From positions 4,559,001 through 4,623,000 of the forward strand of contig NZ_LT670818.1 in assembly GCF_900129505.1 (NCBI RefSeq): a DNA stretch of 64,000 bases, read 5' to 3'. Numbering within the stretch: the stretch's first letter is position 1; each line of letters opens with the position of its first letter. Shown piece after piece: positions 44,056 to 52,349 of the stretch. The notes under the pieces are model-generated. The model saw nothing but the letters and a program-made list of their open reading frames with translations. It made no database searches and was not told the DNA's origin. The translations under genes and the position numbers were made by a program. This DNA comes from Bradyrhizobium erythrophlei. Its GTDB lineage: Bacteria > Pseudomonadota > Alphaproteobacteria > Rhizobiales > Xanthobacteraceae.

Positions 44056-45123
44056 ATGAAGAGTTTTATGGTTGCCGAGTTCAACGCCCCCTTGAAGGAG
44101 GTCGATCAGCCGACCCCGCAGCCGACGGGAAGCCAGGTGCTGATCAAGGTGAAGGCGGCCGGCGTCTGCCACAGCGACCTGCACATCTGGGAAGGCGGCT
44201 ACGATCTCGGCCATGGCCGCAAGCCGCTCTCTTTGAAGGATCGCGGCGTATCGCTGCCGCGGACCATGGGCCATGAGTCGGTCGGCGAAATCGTGGCGTT
44301 CGGACCCGACGTCAAGGCTTCCGACACGGGCGACCTCAAGATCGGCGACGTCGCGCTGGTCTATCCCTGGATCGGCTGCGGCAAGTGCGCCACCTGCCTG
44401 GCCGGCGACGAGAACATGTGCCTGAAGCCGGCCTCGCTCGGCGTCTACTGCGACGGCGGTTATGCCGACCACATGACGGTGCCGAATCCCAGATATCTCC
44501 TGAACCTCAGGGGTCTCGATCCCGTCACCGCGGCGCCTTACGCCTGCTCGGGGGTCACCACCTACAGCGCGCTGAAGAAGGTCGAGGCCGACTTCGGCAG
44601 CCCGATCGTGATCATCGGCGCCGGCGGCCTCGGCCTGATGGCGCTGTCGCTGTTGAAGGCGATGGGCGGCAAGGGCGCCATCGTGGTCGATATCGACGCG
44701 CGCAAGCGCGAAGCCGCCGAGCAGGCCGGCGCGCTTGCGACCGTCGACGGCGGCGCCGCCGACGCGCTCGAGCAGCTGGCCCAGAAAGCCGGCGGGCCGA
44801 TCCGCGCGGTGATCGATCTGGTCGGCAACGCCAAGACCACGCAGCTCGGCTTCGACTGCCTCAGCAAGGGCGGCAAGCTCGTCATCGTCGGCCTGTTCGG
44901 CGGCGGCGCGACCTTCGCGCTGCCGCTGATCCCGATCAAGGCCCTCACCATCCAGGGCAGCTATGTCGGCAACCTGCGGGAGACGGAGGAACTGCTCGAC
45001 CTCGTCCGCTCCAAGAAGATCGCGCCGATCCCGGTGACGCCGATGCCGCTGGCAAAAGCCAACGTGGCGCTGGTCGAGCTGCAGAAGGGCCGGCTGGTCG
45101 GCCGCGCGGTGTTGACGCCGTAG
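44056..45123 (+). CDS. Zinc-dependent alcohol dehydrogenase (MDR family)
   Basis: This 355-residue medium-chain dehydrogenase has the catalytic zinc site GVCHSDLHIWEGG and GHESVGEI, the structural zinc cysteines CGKCATCLAGDENMC, and the NAD-binding GAGGLGLMALSLLKAMG followed by an acidic VVDID that favours NAD over NADP. Expected reaction: oxidation of an alcohol to an aldehyde or ketone. It has a GGGAGAGAAGCG ribosome site and probably belongs functionally with the upstream ABC importer and CoA transferase. The substrate is unknown. Confidence 0.9.
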   Translation: MKSFMVAEFNAPLKEVDQPTPQPTGSQVLIKVKAAGVCHSDLHIWEGGYDLGHGRKPLSLKDRGVSLPRTMGHESVGEIVAFGPDVKASDTGDLKIGDVALVYPWIGCGKCATCLAGDENMCLKPASLGVYCDGGYADHMTVPNPRYLLNLRGLDPVTAAPYACSGVTTYSALKKVEADFGSPIVIIGAGGLGLMALSLLKAMGGKGAIVVDIDARKREAAEQAGALATVDGGAADALEQLAQKAGGPIRAVIDLVGNAKTTQLGFDCLSKGGKLVIVGLFGGGATFALPLIPIKALTIQGSYVGNLRETEELLDLVRSKKIAPIPVTPMPLAKANVALVELQKGRLVGRAVLTP

Positions 45124-45127
45124 GCGT

Positions 45128-45260
45128 CTGTCATTCCGGGATGGTGCGTTAGCACCAGACCTCAGATGCGCAATTGCGCATCGGGGAATCTCGAGATTCC
45201 GGGTTCGATGCTTCGCTTCGCCCCGGAATGAAAGCTTCCGATGCTTCGTTCGCAATGACG
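45128..45260. repeat. Compound palindromic repeat (cruciform-like)
   Basis: An outer stem CATTCCGGG (from 45132) / CCCGGAATG (45222-45230) encloses two perfect palindromes: GATGCGCAATTGCGCATC (45165-45182) and GGAATCTCGAGATTCC (45185-45200). The right end, GCTTCGTTCGCAATGACG, resembles the arm of the repeats at 13161 and 17936. It fills most of the 183-base gap between the dehydrogenase genes and probably separates their transcripts. Confidence 0.75.
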
Positions 45261-45306
45261 TTGCACTTCATCGACTATCTCGTTGCTGCCATGAGGAAAG
45301 ATTCCA

Positions 45307-46389
45307 ATGTCCGCTAACAACGCGCTTCACATCGCCGTGCTGGCCGGGGACGGTATCGGCCCTGAAGTGATGGCTCCGGCACTTGAAGTGCTACGCAAGA
45401 TCGAGGCGACCACGGACTTGAAGTTTCGCTTCACCGAGGCGCCCGCCGGCGCCAACGAATATCTCGCAACCGGCAAGTCGATGCCGGACTCCACCGTGCG
45501 GCTGTGCGACGAGGCCGATGCGATCCTGCTCGGCGCCTGCGGCCTGCCGTCGGTGCGCTACCCCGACAACACCGAGATCATGCCGCAGGTCGAATTGCGC
45601 TTCCATTTCGACCTCTATGCCGGCGTGCGGCCGGCGCGGCTCATTCCCGGTGTCCCCAGCCCGATCGTCGGTGCCGACCAGCGCGGCATCGATCTGGTCG
45701 TGATCCGGGAATCCACCGAGGGCCTGTTCGCCTCGATGGGCAAGGGCGTCGTCACCGATACCGAGGCGCGCGAAACGCTGGTCATCACGCGAAAAACCTC
45801 GGAGCGGCTGTTCGAGTTTTCCTTTCGCCTCGCCGAACGCCGCAAGGCGCGCGGACGCCTCAATGGCGGTTTAACCTGCGTCGACAAGGCCAATGTGTTC
45901 AAGGCCTTTGCGTTCTTTCGTGAGATGTTCGACGAAGCCGCCCAACGTCACCCGGATGTCAGGGCCGACCGGCTCTACGTCGATGCCTGCTCGGCGCTTC
46001 TGGTCAAACGCCCCTGGGATTTCGACGTGATGGTGATGGAGAACATGTTCGGCGACATCCTCTCCGATATGACCGCGGGGTTGATCGGCGGCATGGGCAT
46101 GGCGCCGTCGGCCGATATCGGCGACACCCACGCGGTGTTCCAGCCCTGCCATGGCACCGCGCCCGACATCATGGGGCAGGGCAAGGCCAATCCGACCGGG
46201 ATGATCCTGTCGGCCGCGATGATGCTGGACTGGCTCGCCGACAGGCACGGGCTGGAGCAGGCCGCCGAGGCCGGCGAGCGCATCGAGCGGGCGGTCGACA
46301 AGGCCTATGCCGAGGGGACCAAGCCGATGGAATTCGGCGGCAAGAACGGCACCGCGGATATCGCCAGGGCGGTGCTCGCAGCGCTGTAG
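45307..46389 (+). CDS. Isocitrate/isopropylmalate dehydrogenase family protein (LeuB/tartrate dehydrogenase type)
   Basis: This 360-residue beta-decarboxylating dehydrogenase has HIAVLAGDGIGPEVMAPAL at the N-terminus, RESTEGLFASMGKGVV (substrate loop), the NAD/metal region DVMVMENMFGDILSDMTAGLIGGMGMAPSADIGD and FQPCHGTAPDIMGQGKANPTGMILSAAMMLDWL. Family members oxidatively decarboxylate 3-isopropylmalate, isocitrate, tartrate or malate. The active-site loop differs from biosynthetic LeuB, and the neighbours are catabolic, so a tartrate/malate-type dehydrogenase is as likely as LeuB. Confidence 0.82.
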   Translation: MSANNALHIAVLAGDGIGPEVMAPALEVLRKIEATTDLKFRFTEAPAGANEYLATGKSMPDSTVRLCDEADAILLGACGLPSVRYPDNTEIMPQVELRFHFDLYAGVRPARLIPGVPSPIVGADQRGIDLVVIRESTEGLFASMGKGVVTDTEARETLVITRKTSERLFEFSFRLAERRKARGRLNGGLTCVDKANVFKAFAFFREMFDEAAQRHPDVRADRLYVDACSALLVKRPWDFDVMVMENMFGDILSDMTAGLIGGMGMAPSADIGDTHAVFQPCHGTAPDIMGQGKANPTGMILSAAMMLDWLADRHGLEQAAEAGERIERAVDKAYAEGTKPMEFGGKNGTADIARAVLAAL

Positions 46390-46445
46390 GGGGCGGCGCT
46401 TTTTCAGGCTTCATGTACGCGGCGCGCTCCATAATCAGTCGTCAT

Positions 46446-46463
46446 CGCCCGCGAAAGCGGGCG
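46446..46463. repeat. REP-like hairpin
   Basis: CGCCCGC-GAAA-GCGGGCG forms a perfect 7-bp stem with a GAAA tetraloop, set in sequence (TCATCGCCCGCGAAAGCGGG) typical of dispersed Bradyrhizobium palindromes. It lies between two convergent genes, 20 bases beyond the end of the CadC-like gene, and may serve as their terminator. Confidence 0.7.
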
Positions 46464-46482
46464 AACCAGTATTCTACCGGCG

Positions 46483-47955
46483 TCAGCGATTGAACCGCAA
46501 AGGCCGCGGCGTCTTCGCAGCGCCCTTTGCTTCATCGAGTGCGCCAAGCAGCGCTAGTACGGCGGCAAGCCCAAAATGCGCAAAGGAATTCCGGTTTGCC
46601 TCAATACTGCGGCGGAACCAGTCGAGTGCTTCGACATCGGCGTTGAGCTGCAGCTTGGCGAAGCCGATCATCATCATCCAGCGGTAAGCGTGAATATCGC
46701 GCGGAGACAGGCGAAAAGCTTCATTTACATGCGCCTCCGTCTCCGCGCTTCGGCCCATAAAATACTTGGCCCAGCCGATTTCCGCATGCGCCTCAGCCAG
46801 ATTGCTATCCAGCGCCAACGCGCGCTCGAACTCGTGGATACCCTCAGCACCCCGGTTTGTAGCATTCAGCAAGGCACCCAGCGCCAGATGGCCCCAGGTA
46901 TGGTTCGGCGCGAGGGATAGCGCCTTGAACAGGTTTGCCTCGGCGGCTGCGACTCGCCAGACCTTTTCGTCCGACATGTAGCTGGATCCAACGATCAAAT
47001 GGATGGCCGCTGTCCAAACCATCGCGTCGACATTGTCGGGATCGAGGACCAACGCCCGTTCAAAACTCTCGTTCGCTTGCGCCAGGTAATCAGGTGTCCA
47101 ACCCTTGTACAGCAGAGCTCTACCCTGGAAATACAAGTCCATTGAATTGGGGTGCGGGGATCGTTCTGATCGCGTTGCCTCTTGCACGGTGAGCTGCGCA
47201 TGTAGCGTGTTGGCGAGCCGCGATACGATTTCGTCCTGCATATCGAACAAGTCGGCGATAGGTTTGTCAAAACGGTCAGCCCACAGGTGCGCGCAGGTTT
47301 CGGCGTCGATCAATTGTACATTGATCCGGAGGCGGTTGCCACCACGCTGCACCGAGCCTTCGAGCACATAGCGGACGTTCAGCTCACGTCCCAACTTCTT
47401 TACATCGACTGCCTTGCCCTTGAACGTGAAGGCGGTGTTGTGCGCAATCACGAACGCACCATTGATGCGTGACAGGTCCGTGGTCAGGCTCTCGGTCACA
47501 CCATCAATGAAGTAGTCTTGCTCCGGATCGCCGCCGATATTTGCGAAGGGCAGCACCACGATGGAAAGACGCGGCGCTGAAGGGTGGATCGGCGTCACGG
47601 CGCCGCTATGCACCACTGAGCCAGGCGGCGCAACTGTGCGGCCCTCGTCTTCCTGCACTGCACCAACGAAGCGGAAACCTTTGCGCGGCAATGTTTTGAT
47701 TAAGCGCTGTTTCTCGCCCGTGTCGCCGATTGCGCTCCGGAGAGCATTCAGGCGGGTCGTCAGCGCTGCATCTGAGACGATGCGACCGTTCCAAACGGCG
47801 TTGATGAGGTCGTCTTTGCTGACGACGCGCTCCCTATTTCGGATCAGGTAATCAAGCAGATCGAACACCTGGGGTGTGACAACAATCACGTCCGTTGCGC
47901 GGTGCAGTTCGCGCCTGTCGGTATCCAATGCGTAATCCTCAAAGAGAAAACGCAA
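46483..47955 (-). CDS. CadC-like winged-helix regulator with TolB-like and TPR regions
   Basis: This 490-residue protein has an N-terminal OmpR/ToxR-type winged helix (residues 1-100: VVTPQVFDLLDYLIRNRERVVSKDDLINAVWNGRIVSDAALTTRLNALR), a TolB-like/adenylate-cyclase-associated region (about 130-260: LSIVVLPFANIGGDPEQDYFIDGVTESLTTDLSR) and TPR repeats (about 270-470). No transmembrane helix is evident. The C-terminus stops within a TPR (LALLGALDEAKGAAKTPRPLRFNR) just before a REP-like hairpin. Related rhizobial proteins run longer, so C-terminal truncation is likely. Target genes unknown. Confidence 0.8.
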   Translation of the reverse strand: MRFLFEDYALDTDRRELHRATDVIVVTPQVFDLLDYLIRNRERVVSKDDLINAVWNGRIVSDAALTTRLNALRSAIGDTGEKQRLIKTLPRKGFRFVGAVQEDEGRTVAPPGSVVHSGAVTPIHPSAPRLSIVVLPFANIGGDPEQDYFIDGVTESLTTDLSRINGAFVIAHNTAFTFKGKAVDVKKLGRELNVRYVLEGSVQRGGNRLRINVQLIDAETCAHLWADRFDKPIADLFDMQDEIVSRLANTLHAQLTVQEATRSERSPHPNSMDLYFQGRALLYKGWTPDYLAQANESFERALVLDPDNVDAMVWTAAIHLIVGSSYMSDEKVWRVAAAEANLFKALSLAPNHTWGHLALGALLNATNRGAEGIHEFERALALDSNLAEAHAEIGWAKYFMGRSAETEAHVNEAFRLSPRDIHAYRWMMMIGFAKLQLNADVEALDWFRRSIEANRNSFAHFGLAAVLALLGALDEAKGAAKTPRPLRFNR

Positions 47956-48105
47956 GCTGCCATTCCTTCTCGGGGGGCACCTCTGAAGCCCCTGGAGCGC
48001 TGAGAATAAGCTGTCGGTGAGGAAAATGTAAGCCAGCTGTTAAGCGCGCCAACGGATGTGCTGGCAACTTCGTTTGGTGAAATAGCCCAACCTGGACACA
48101 CCGCA

Positions 48106-48342
48106 ATGAGCATGATCCACGGGACCACTGAGTTTGGACCGGCAACGGCAAGGCGGCAGTATTACAGCCCCCTCGATGCATATTGGGATGCGTTTCGTGA
48201 GTGGCGCAAACGCGAGAGGCTGCGAACCAAGCTGTGCCGGCTGACGGACGGCGAGTTAATGGACATCGGCATCGCGCGTGGTGAGATCGACTACGTCGTC
48301 TCGAACCTGACTGTCGACCCCACTGGTTTTCGATCCTCTTAA
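48106..48342 (+). CDS. DUF1127 small protein
   Basis: The ATG at 48106 (MSMIHGTTEFG) gives 78 residues. The C-terminal half carries the DUF1127 (YjiS-like) signature: WRKRERLRTKLCRLTDGELMDIGIARGEIDYVV. DUF1127 proteins are small Arg-rich proteins, some of which bind RNA and affect sRNA turnover or phosphate and carbon metabolism in alphaproteobacteria. It is divergent from the CadC-like regulator across a 150-base region. Confidence 0.85.
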   Translation: MSMIHGTTEFGPATARRQYYSPLDAYWDAFREWRKRERLRTKLCRLTDGELMDIGIARGEIDYVVSNLTVDPTGFRSS

Positions 48343-48479
48343 CTCGGTAAATATCAGCGATAGGCGCGCTCACCGATCACTACGATAGACGGTCCGTGTA
48401 AGCGGGCCACTTCCGCTTTTGGCACTTTTCGGACATGCCGGGACAGCCTGACGATGTCCGCTCACCGGGTGCCGGCTCA

Positions 48480-49033
48480 ACCGGCCGACCAATCTGAATT
48501 GGGTTCGCGCGATGTGACGGACCCATACTCCGCCAACTCCGTTCAAATGATTCATGACTTTCTGTCGCTCGCCAAGGCGATCTACCATTAGGTGTTAAGG
48601 ACGCTTCCCTGCCATTGCGCCTCTGGATTGCCGAGGTGATTTGCCCGTCCGGGTCAAAATCGGTGACCCATGGTAAACCGCTTGATCCTGTATTCGGTCG
48701 CAATGACGGTCTGCCGTTCGGTGCGCGACCCTCACTGCGCCAGATGCGCCGTCAGCGGATGATTGGTGGCCTGGTTGAAGAATGCCGCTTCCTCGGCGGT
48801 CGCTTCCAGAAGCTGCTCGTCCAGGTCGTAGACGTCGTTGCGGAACTGGATGGTCTGGTCTTTTGTCATCCACGCCGTCAAATAGATCCAGGCCACCGGG
48901 ACCTTCTTCGGTAGCGGGATATCGAGACGCTCGCCGGTCGCGATCGCCGCATCGATCGCGGCGCGATTCCATTTTCGCCATTTCCTCCTGCAACAGCCAC
49001 GCGGCGAGGTCGCGGACATTGTCGATGCGCGAG
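48480..49033. repeat. Direct repeat A (partial duplicate of transpeptidase 3' end and downstream DNA)
   Basis: About 550 bases here match 50058-50608 in the same orientation, with scattered substitutions and a few single-base indels (well over 90 % identical by eye). The homologous segment covers about 250 bases of downstream non-coding DNA plus the last ~300 bases of the L,D-transpeptidase gene. The remaining part of the 48343-48731 gap holds no recognisable gene. Confidence 0.85.
48732..49033 (-). pseudogene. L,D-transpeptidase C-terminal fragment (decayed duplicate)
   Basis: The minus strand encodes residues matching the last ~100 residues of the intact protein at 50308-51672: SRIDNVRDLAAWLLQEEM, then, after a one-base insertion near 48979, AIDAAIATGERLDIPLPKKVPVAWIYL to the stop. 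The homology starts immediately after the catalytic His-Gly-Cys motif. The fragment therefore lacks the active-site cysteine, the signal peptide and the binding domain, and is also frameshifted. It cannot make an active enzyme. Confidence 0.85.
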
Positions 49034-49375
49034 GCGGCGCATGACACTCAATCGGTCACCCGCATGTACTGCTAGCTGTCCTCACCGCGACACAGCTGAC
49101 TGCTCGCGTCATAGGCGAACAGATAGGGACGGGCCGCGGGGCTGATTACGGGTCCCCTTTGGGGCCTGAAATCCCCACGTTTCGGCACAATGTGAAGGCG
49201 GACAGCCTGTTGCATGCCGTTCACGAGATCGCGAGGGAGCAACGTTCTGCCGCTTTCGCATAGACACAAGACGACCACTTCATAGTCTTCTGTGGAGCAC
49301 GCAACAGTGTTCACGGTCATTGTAGCGCGGCGCGGCTTGACCCAACAGAAAGGAACCAAACAGAAGGAGACGACC
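49034..49375. other. Spacer upstream of the Gly/Tyr-rich gene
   Basis: This stretch lies between repeat A and the next gene. A minus-strand frame of 82 residues (49320 to 49072, starting MTVNTVACSTEDYEVV) is open but matches no family I recognise and has no convincing ribosome site. The region must contain the promoter of the gene at 49376. Confidence 0.35.
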
Positions 49376-49870
49376 ATGAAAATCGCAACTATGGCAGTCG
49401 CTATGACGTTCTTGCTCTCGGGAACATGGGCTTTTGCTCAAGGCACGGCGGGCGGTCCCACGTCACTGAGTGGCACCGGACCTTCCAACATCGGGGGCCA
49501 AGAACCTTGGAACGTCGGCAATAGGGCTCCCCCCGCGAGGGTTGCGGGCCGGCAGACGCGGCGGGCTGTTTACGGCGCCGGTGTAGTCGGCGCAGGCGCC
49601 GCAGCGGTCGGCACGGCTGGCGCGGTCGCGGCCACCTCACCTAACTGGGGATGGGGAGGCAACCCCTACCGCACAGGTTACTACGCAGGTGGTCCTTACT
49701 ACGGTGAAAGTGTTCGGGGCGCCAGGGCGGCCTACTACGGCGGTTACCCATCCCCAGCTTGGGGCGGTGTGAGTAACAGCGACCGCGAGATGTATATCAA
49801 AAATCTGCACGACTCAGGATATAATGTGAAGAACAACTTCAACGCGGCCGGGAACGTCAGCGTACCATGA
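49376..49870 (+). CDS. Small exported Gly/Ala/Tyr-rich protein
   Basis: The ATG at 49376 follows AGAAGGAGACGACC, a very good ribosome site, and gives 164 residues. A signal peptide (MKIATMAVAMTFLLSGTWAFAQ) is followed by a low-complexity part: Gly/Ala-rich GAGVVGAGAAAVGTAGAVAATSP and Gly/Tyr-rich PYRTGYYAGGPYYGE...AAYYGGYPSP, then a short charged C-terminus (SNSDREMYIKNLHDSGYNVKNNF). No enzyme domain is recognised. It may be a cell-envelope or surface protein. It lies between the two copies of the duplicated segment and is followed by a strong hairpin. Confidence 0.75.
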   Translation: MKIATMAVAMTFLLSGTWAFAQGTAGGPTSLSGTGPSNIGGQEPWNVGNRAPPARVAGRQTRRAVYGAGVVGAGAAAVGTAGAVAATSPNWGWGGNPYRTGYYAGGPYYGESVRGARAAYYGGYPSPAWGGVSNSDREMYIKNLHDSGYNVKNNFNAAGNVSVP

Positions 49871-49925
49871 CCAAGCTTGACGACGGACAGATGTACGCCT
49901 GCCAGTGAGCATACGAGAGATGAAA

Positions 49926-49949
49926 CGAGGCGGCTCCAAAGCCGCCTCG
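49926..49949. terminator. Hairpin terminator after the Gly/Tyr-rich gene
   Basis: Complementary arms CGAGGCGGCT and AGCCGCCTCG form a perfect 10-bp stem with a CCAA loop, 56 bases beyond the stop codon. No long T tract follows, so termination efficiency is uncertain. Confidence 0.65.
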
Positions 49950-50057
49950 GAGCGCGTCGTCAGACCGAGGTCGCCGTCAACACATAAGTCCGCTGTTGCA
50001 CTTTTCGGAAGTGCCCTAATGCGCGACTTAAGTCCGGAATGCGAAACCAAAGCGGAA

Positions 50058-50608
50058 ACCGGCCGACCATCTGAATTGGGTTCGCGCGATGTGACGGGCC
50101 CATACTCTGCCAACTCCGTTCAAATGATTCATGATTTTCTGTCGCTCACCAAAGCGATCTACCATTAGGTGTTAAGGACGCTTCCCTGCCATTGCGCCTC
50201 CAGATTGCCGAGGTGATTTGCCCGTCGGGTCAAAATCGGTGACCCATGGTAAACTGCTTGATCCTGTATTCGTTCGCAATGAAGGTCTGCCGTTCAGTGC
50301 GCGCCGCTCACTGCGCCAGATGCGCCGTCAGCGGATGATTGGCGGCCTGGTTGAAGAACGCCGCTTCCTCGGCGGTGGCTTCCAGAAGCTGCTCGTCCTG
50401 GTCGTAGATGTCGTTGCGGAACTGGACGGTCTGGTCTTTTGTCATCCACGCCGTCAAATAGATCCAGGCCACCGGGACCTTCTTCGGCAGCGGGATATCC
50501 AGCCGCTCGCCGGTCGCGATCGCCGCATCGATCGCGGCGCGATTCCATTTTGGCATCTCCTCCTGCAACAGCCACGCGGCGAGGTCGCGGACATTGTCGA
50601 CGCGCGAG
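50058..50608. repeat. Direct repeat B (original copy spanning transpeptidase 3' end)
   Basis: This is the partner of 48480-49033, offset by about 1.58 kb. It contains the 3' 300 bases of the intact transpeptidase gene plus about 250 bases downstream. The non-coding part includes an open stretch ending VQMIHDFLSLTKAIYH in both copies, with mostly silent differences; this is too short to call a gene. The rest of the 49871-50307 gap has no recognised gene. Confidence 0.85.
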
Positions 50609-51672
50609 CAGCCGTGCGAGTCGAAGCGGTAGTCGTCGCTGAACAGATTGCGCTGGTTGGTGTCGTGCATGTAGACCGAATAGGGGTTCGGCATGTCGAT
50701 CTTGACGGCTCCCAGCGCATTCCACGCGCCGTTCTGCTGGCGCACCGTGAAGTTCGGCGTGTGGGTGCCGGACCAGTCCACCGAATGCGGATCGATCGGC
50801 GCGTCGTGCGAATCCAGCACCTCCATGTGCAGGCGCGCGAGATAGGTCGGGTCCTTGCGCATATGCGCGGAGATTTCGGTCTTCGCGATCGAGGACGGGA
50901 CGGTCCAGGTCGGGTTGAGATTGACGCTAGTGATTTCGGCGGTCAGCGTCGGCGACGGCTTTTCGGTCTTGCCGACGATCACCCGATAACGCCGCACCAC
51001 GTGATCGTTTTCGACGGCCTCGGCGAAGGTCGCGGGAAGGTTGACGACGACGTAACGCTGCCCGAATGCGAAATTCATGTTCTGCAGGCGCTCCAGCGAC
51101 GCCTCGAGCTGCTTGATCCGCTTCTGCACGGGAACGTTGAGGGCGGCAAGCGTTCGCGGCGTCACTGTTCCCGTCGCGGCCAGGCCGTGGCGCACCTGGA
51201 AACGTTTTACGGCCTCGGCGACGGCGTCGTCATAGGGACCGGTGGCCTTGTCGGCGGCGAGATCGCCGGTGATGAGAAGACGCCGGCGCAGCAGATCGTC
51301 ATTGGGCCCCTGGACGCCCACGGCGAATTTGCCGTCGGCGGGAATCGCCGGCCATCCGCCGCGCACCGCCAGATCCGAATAACTCAGCGCCGCTTCCCTG
51401 ATTCGCTGTGCGGTACCTTCGTCGTAGGTCGGCTCATGCGAGAGCGCCAGGGCCGCCGCCGAACGCAATTCGGGGGTGGACGCGGCAGCAGCCGGTTTTG
51501 CCTGCGGTGCGGCGTGCGCGGGGACGGCAGCGGCGGTCGATGGCGCCGCCGGCACCTGCTTGGCCGGGGCCGGCGCGGAAGCGGGGCCTTGCCCCGCGGT
51601 GCCAGTGTTTTGGCCATACGCCGAGGCCGTTGCGAGCATCGTGGCAACGGCAATGATCGTCATTCTTCGCAT
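50308..51672 (-). CDS. L,D-transpeptidase (YkuD) with peptidoglycan-binding domain
   Basis: This 454-residue exported protein has a signal peptide (MRRMTIIAVATMLATASAYGQ), a Pro/Ala-rich linker to about residue 65, a peptidoglycan_binding_1-like region (DDAVAEAVKRFQVRHGLAATGTVTPRTLAALNVP) and a YkuD catalytic domain. The active-site motif is SVYMHDTNQRNLF...DSHGCSRVDNV, with catalytic Cys and His. YkuD enzymes make 3-3 cross-links or attach proteins to peptidoglycan. The layout (YcbB/LdtD-like, with the catalytic domain split by an insertion) suggests the 3-3 cross-linking type. Its last ~300 bases are duplicated at 48732-49033. Confidence 0.88.
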   Translation of the reverse strand: MRRMTIIAVATMLATASAYGQNTGTAGQGPASAPAPAKQVPAAPSTAAAVPAHAAPQAKPAAAASTPELRSAAALALSHEPTYDEGTAQRIREAALSYSDLAVRGGWPAIPADGKFAVGVQGPNDDLLRRRLLITGDLAADKATGPYDDAVAEAVKRFQVRHGLAATGTVTPRTLAALNVPVQKRIKQLEASLERLQNMNFAFGQRYVVVNLPATFAEAVENDHVVRRYRVIVGKTEKPSPTLTAEITSVNLNPTWTVPSSIAKTEISAHMRKDPTYLARLHMEVLDSHDAPIDPHSVDWSGTHTPNFTVRQQNGAWNALGAVKIDMPNPYSVYMHDTNQRNLFSDDYRFDSHGCSRVDNVRDLAAWLLQEEMPKWNRAAIDAAIATGERLDIPLPKKVPVAWIYLTAWMTKDQTVQFRNDIYDQDEQLLEATAEEAAFFNQAANHPLTAHLAQ

Positions 51673-52199
51673 TTTGATGCCCTCGGGAATGCGCCGCGCC
51701 GACGGAAGTCGCCGTGGGGACGCTGGATGAAATCAACAAGGCTCGGCCGTTGCGGCCGAACCAACGGAGCGGCATGCGGGTTCGAAAATCGCGTTTTTGC
51801 GAAAATAGCCCATGAGAGTCGCGTACTGATTAAGTCGATATTGGCTGCTGTGGCGCCGCCACAAAAGCCGCATTGGACTTTGGTGGTCTTTGATATGTCA
51901 CAACTGCGGCTAATGTGGTTCGCTGACTGCGTTCGCCGAACCCAAAATATCCCCTGAGTGGGTCCATGCTGCTGGACGCGGAGGCGATCGTCAAGAAGTC
52001 GGGCATCGAACTGGACTGATGATCCGGAGCCTCTGGTCTAATCTAATGTGTCAGGTGAAGCCGGCGTCGCAAGGCGTTTTCGATGCTCGCGATGACTGAG
52101 TGCGATGGGCTGATTTGTCGGCGCAGGACCGGTCGGGCCGACGTTTGCGGGGGCCACCCGGTGCGGCTGCAAGACCTGCGACGGCCAAGGGCCGCCACT
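51673..52199. other. Gene-poor region upstream of the transpeptidase
   Basis: This holds the transpeptidase promoter and then several hundred bases with no supported gene. A short in-frame piece at 51967-52019 (MLLDAEAIVKKSGIELD, then TGA) looks like the C-terminal tail of a lost gene, but no family could be assigned. Confidence 0.4.
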
Positions 52200-52334
52200 T
52201 CCTATGGCGGCAGACTGCTCTTGACGCGGCCGGACCAGCATATCGCCTGGCGCGGCGATGAAACGCCGGCGGACCAGATCGCGTTGATTGATCGCCGCGG
52301 TGCTGCAAGCCAAAGTAGCGAGAAGCAAGTGTAG
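52200..52334 (+). pseudogene. C-terminal remnant of a FAD-dependent aromatic-ring monooxygenase
   Basis: The frame reads YGGRLLLTRPDQHIAWRGDETPADQIALIDR, which matches the conserved C-terminal end of PheA/TfdB-type flavin hydroxylases (L-V-R-P-D-x-x-V/I-A-W-R-G ... A-D-P-x-x-L-I-D). Upstream sequence gives no start, FAD-binding GxGxxG motif or catalytic domain. This is therefore the tail of a deleted gene. Confidence 0.6.
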
Positions 52335-52349
52335 CGAGAAGCCAGAGTA

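Noticed and set aside
42904..45255. Minus-strand open frame of 783 codons
   Set aside because: It is antisense to the DppF-like ATPase and the alcohol dehydrogenase and shows no domain.
49072..49320. Possible 82-residue minus-strand protein (MTVNTVACS...)
   Set aside because: No recognised family, no ribosome site, and it lies in a rearranged region; kept only as a note in the spacer entry.
49905..50168. Possible 87-residue protein ending in repeat B
   Set aside because: Its C-terminal part is shared by repeat A with mostly silent changes, which is suggestive, but the N-terminal part is Ser/Arg-rich intergenic sequence and overlaps the terminator hairpin.
50218..51957. Plus-strand open frame of 579 codons over the transpeptidase
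   Set aside because: The opposite strand has a signal peptide and the catalytic His-Gly-Cys motif; this frame has no domain.
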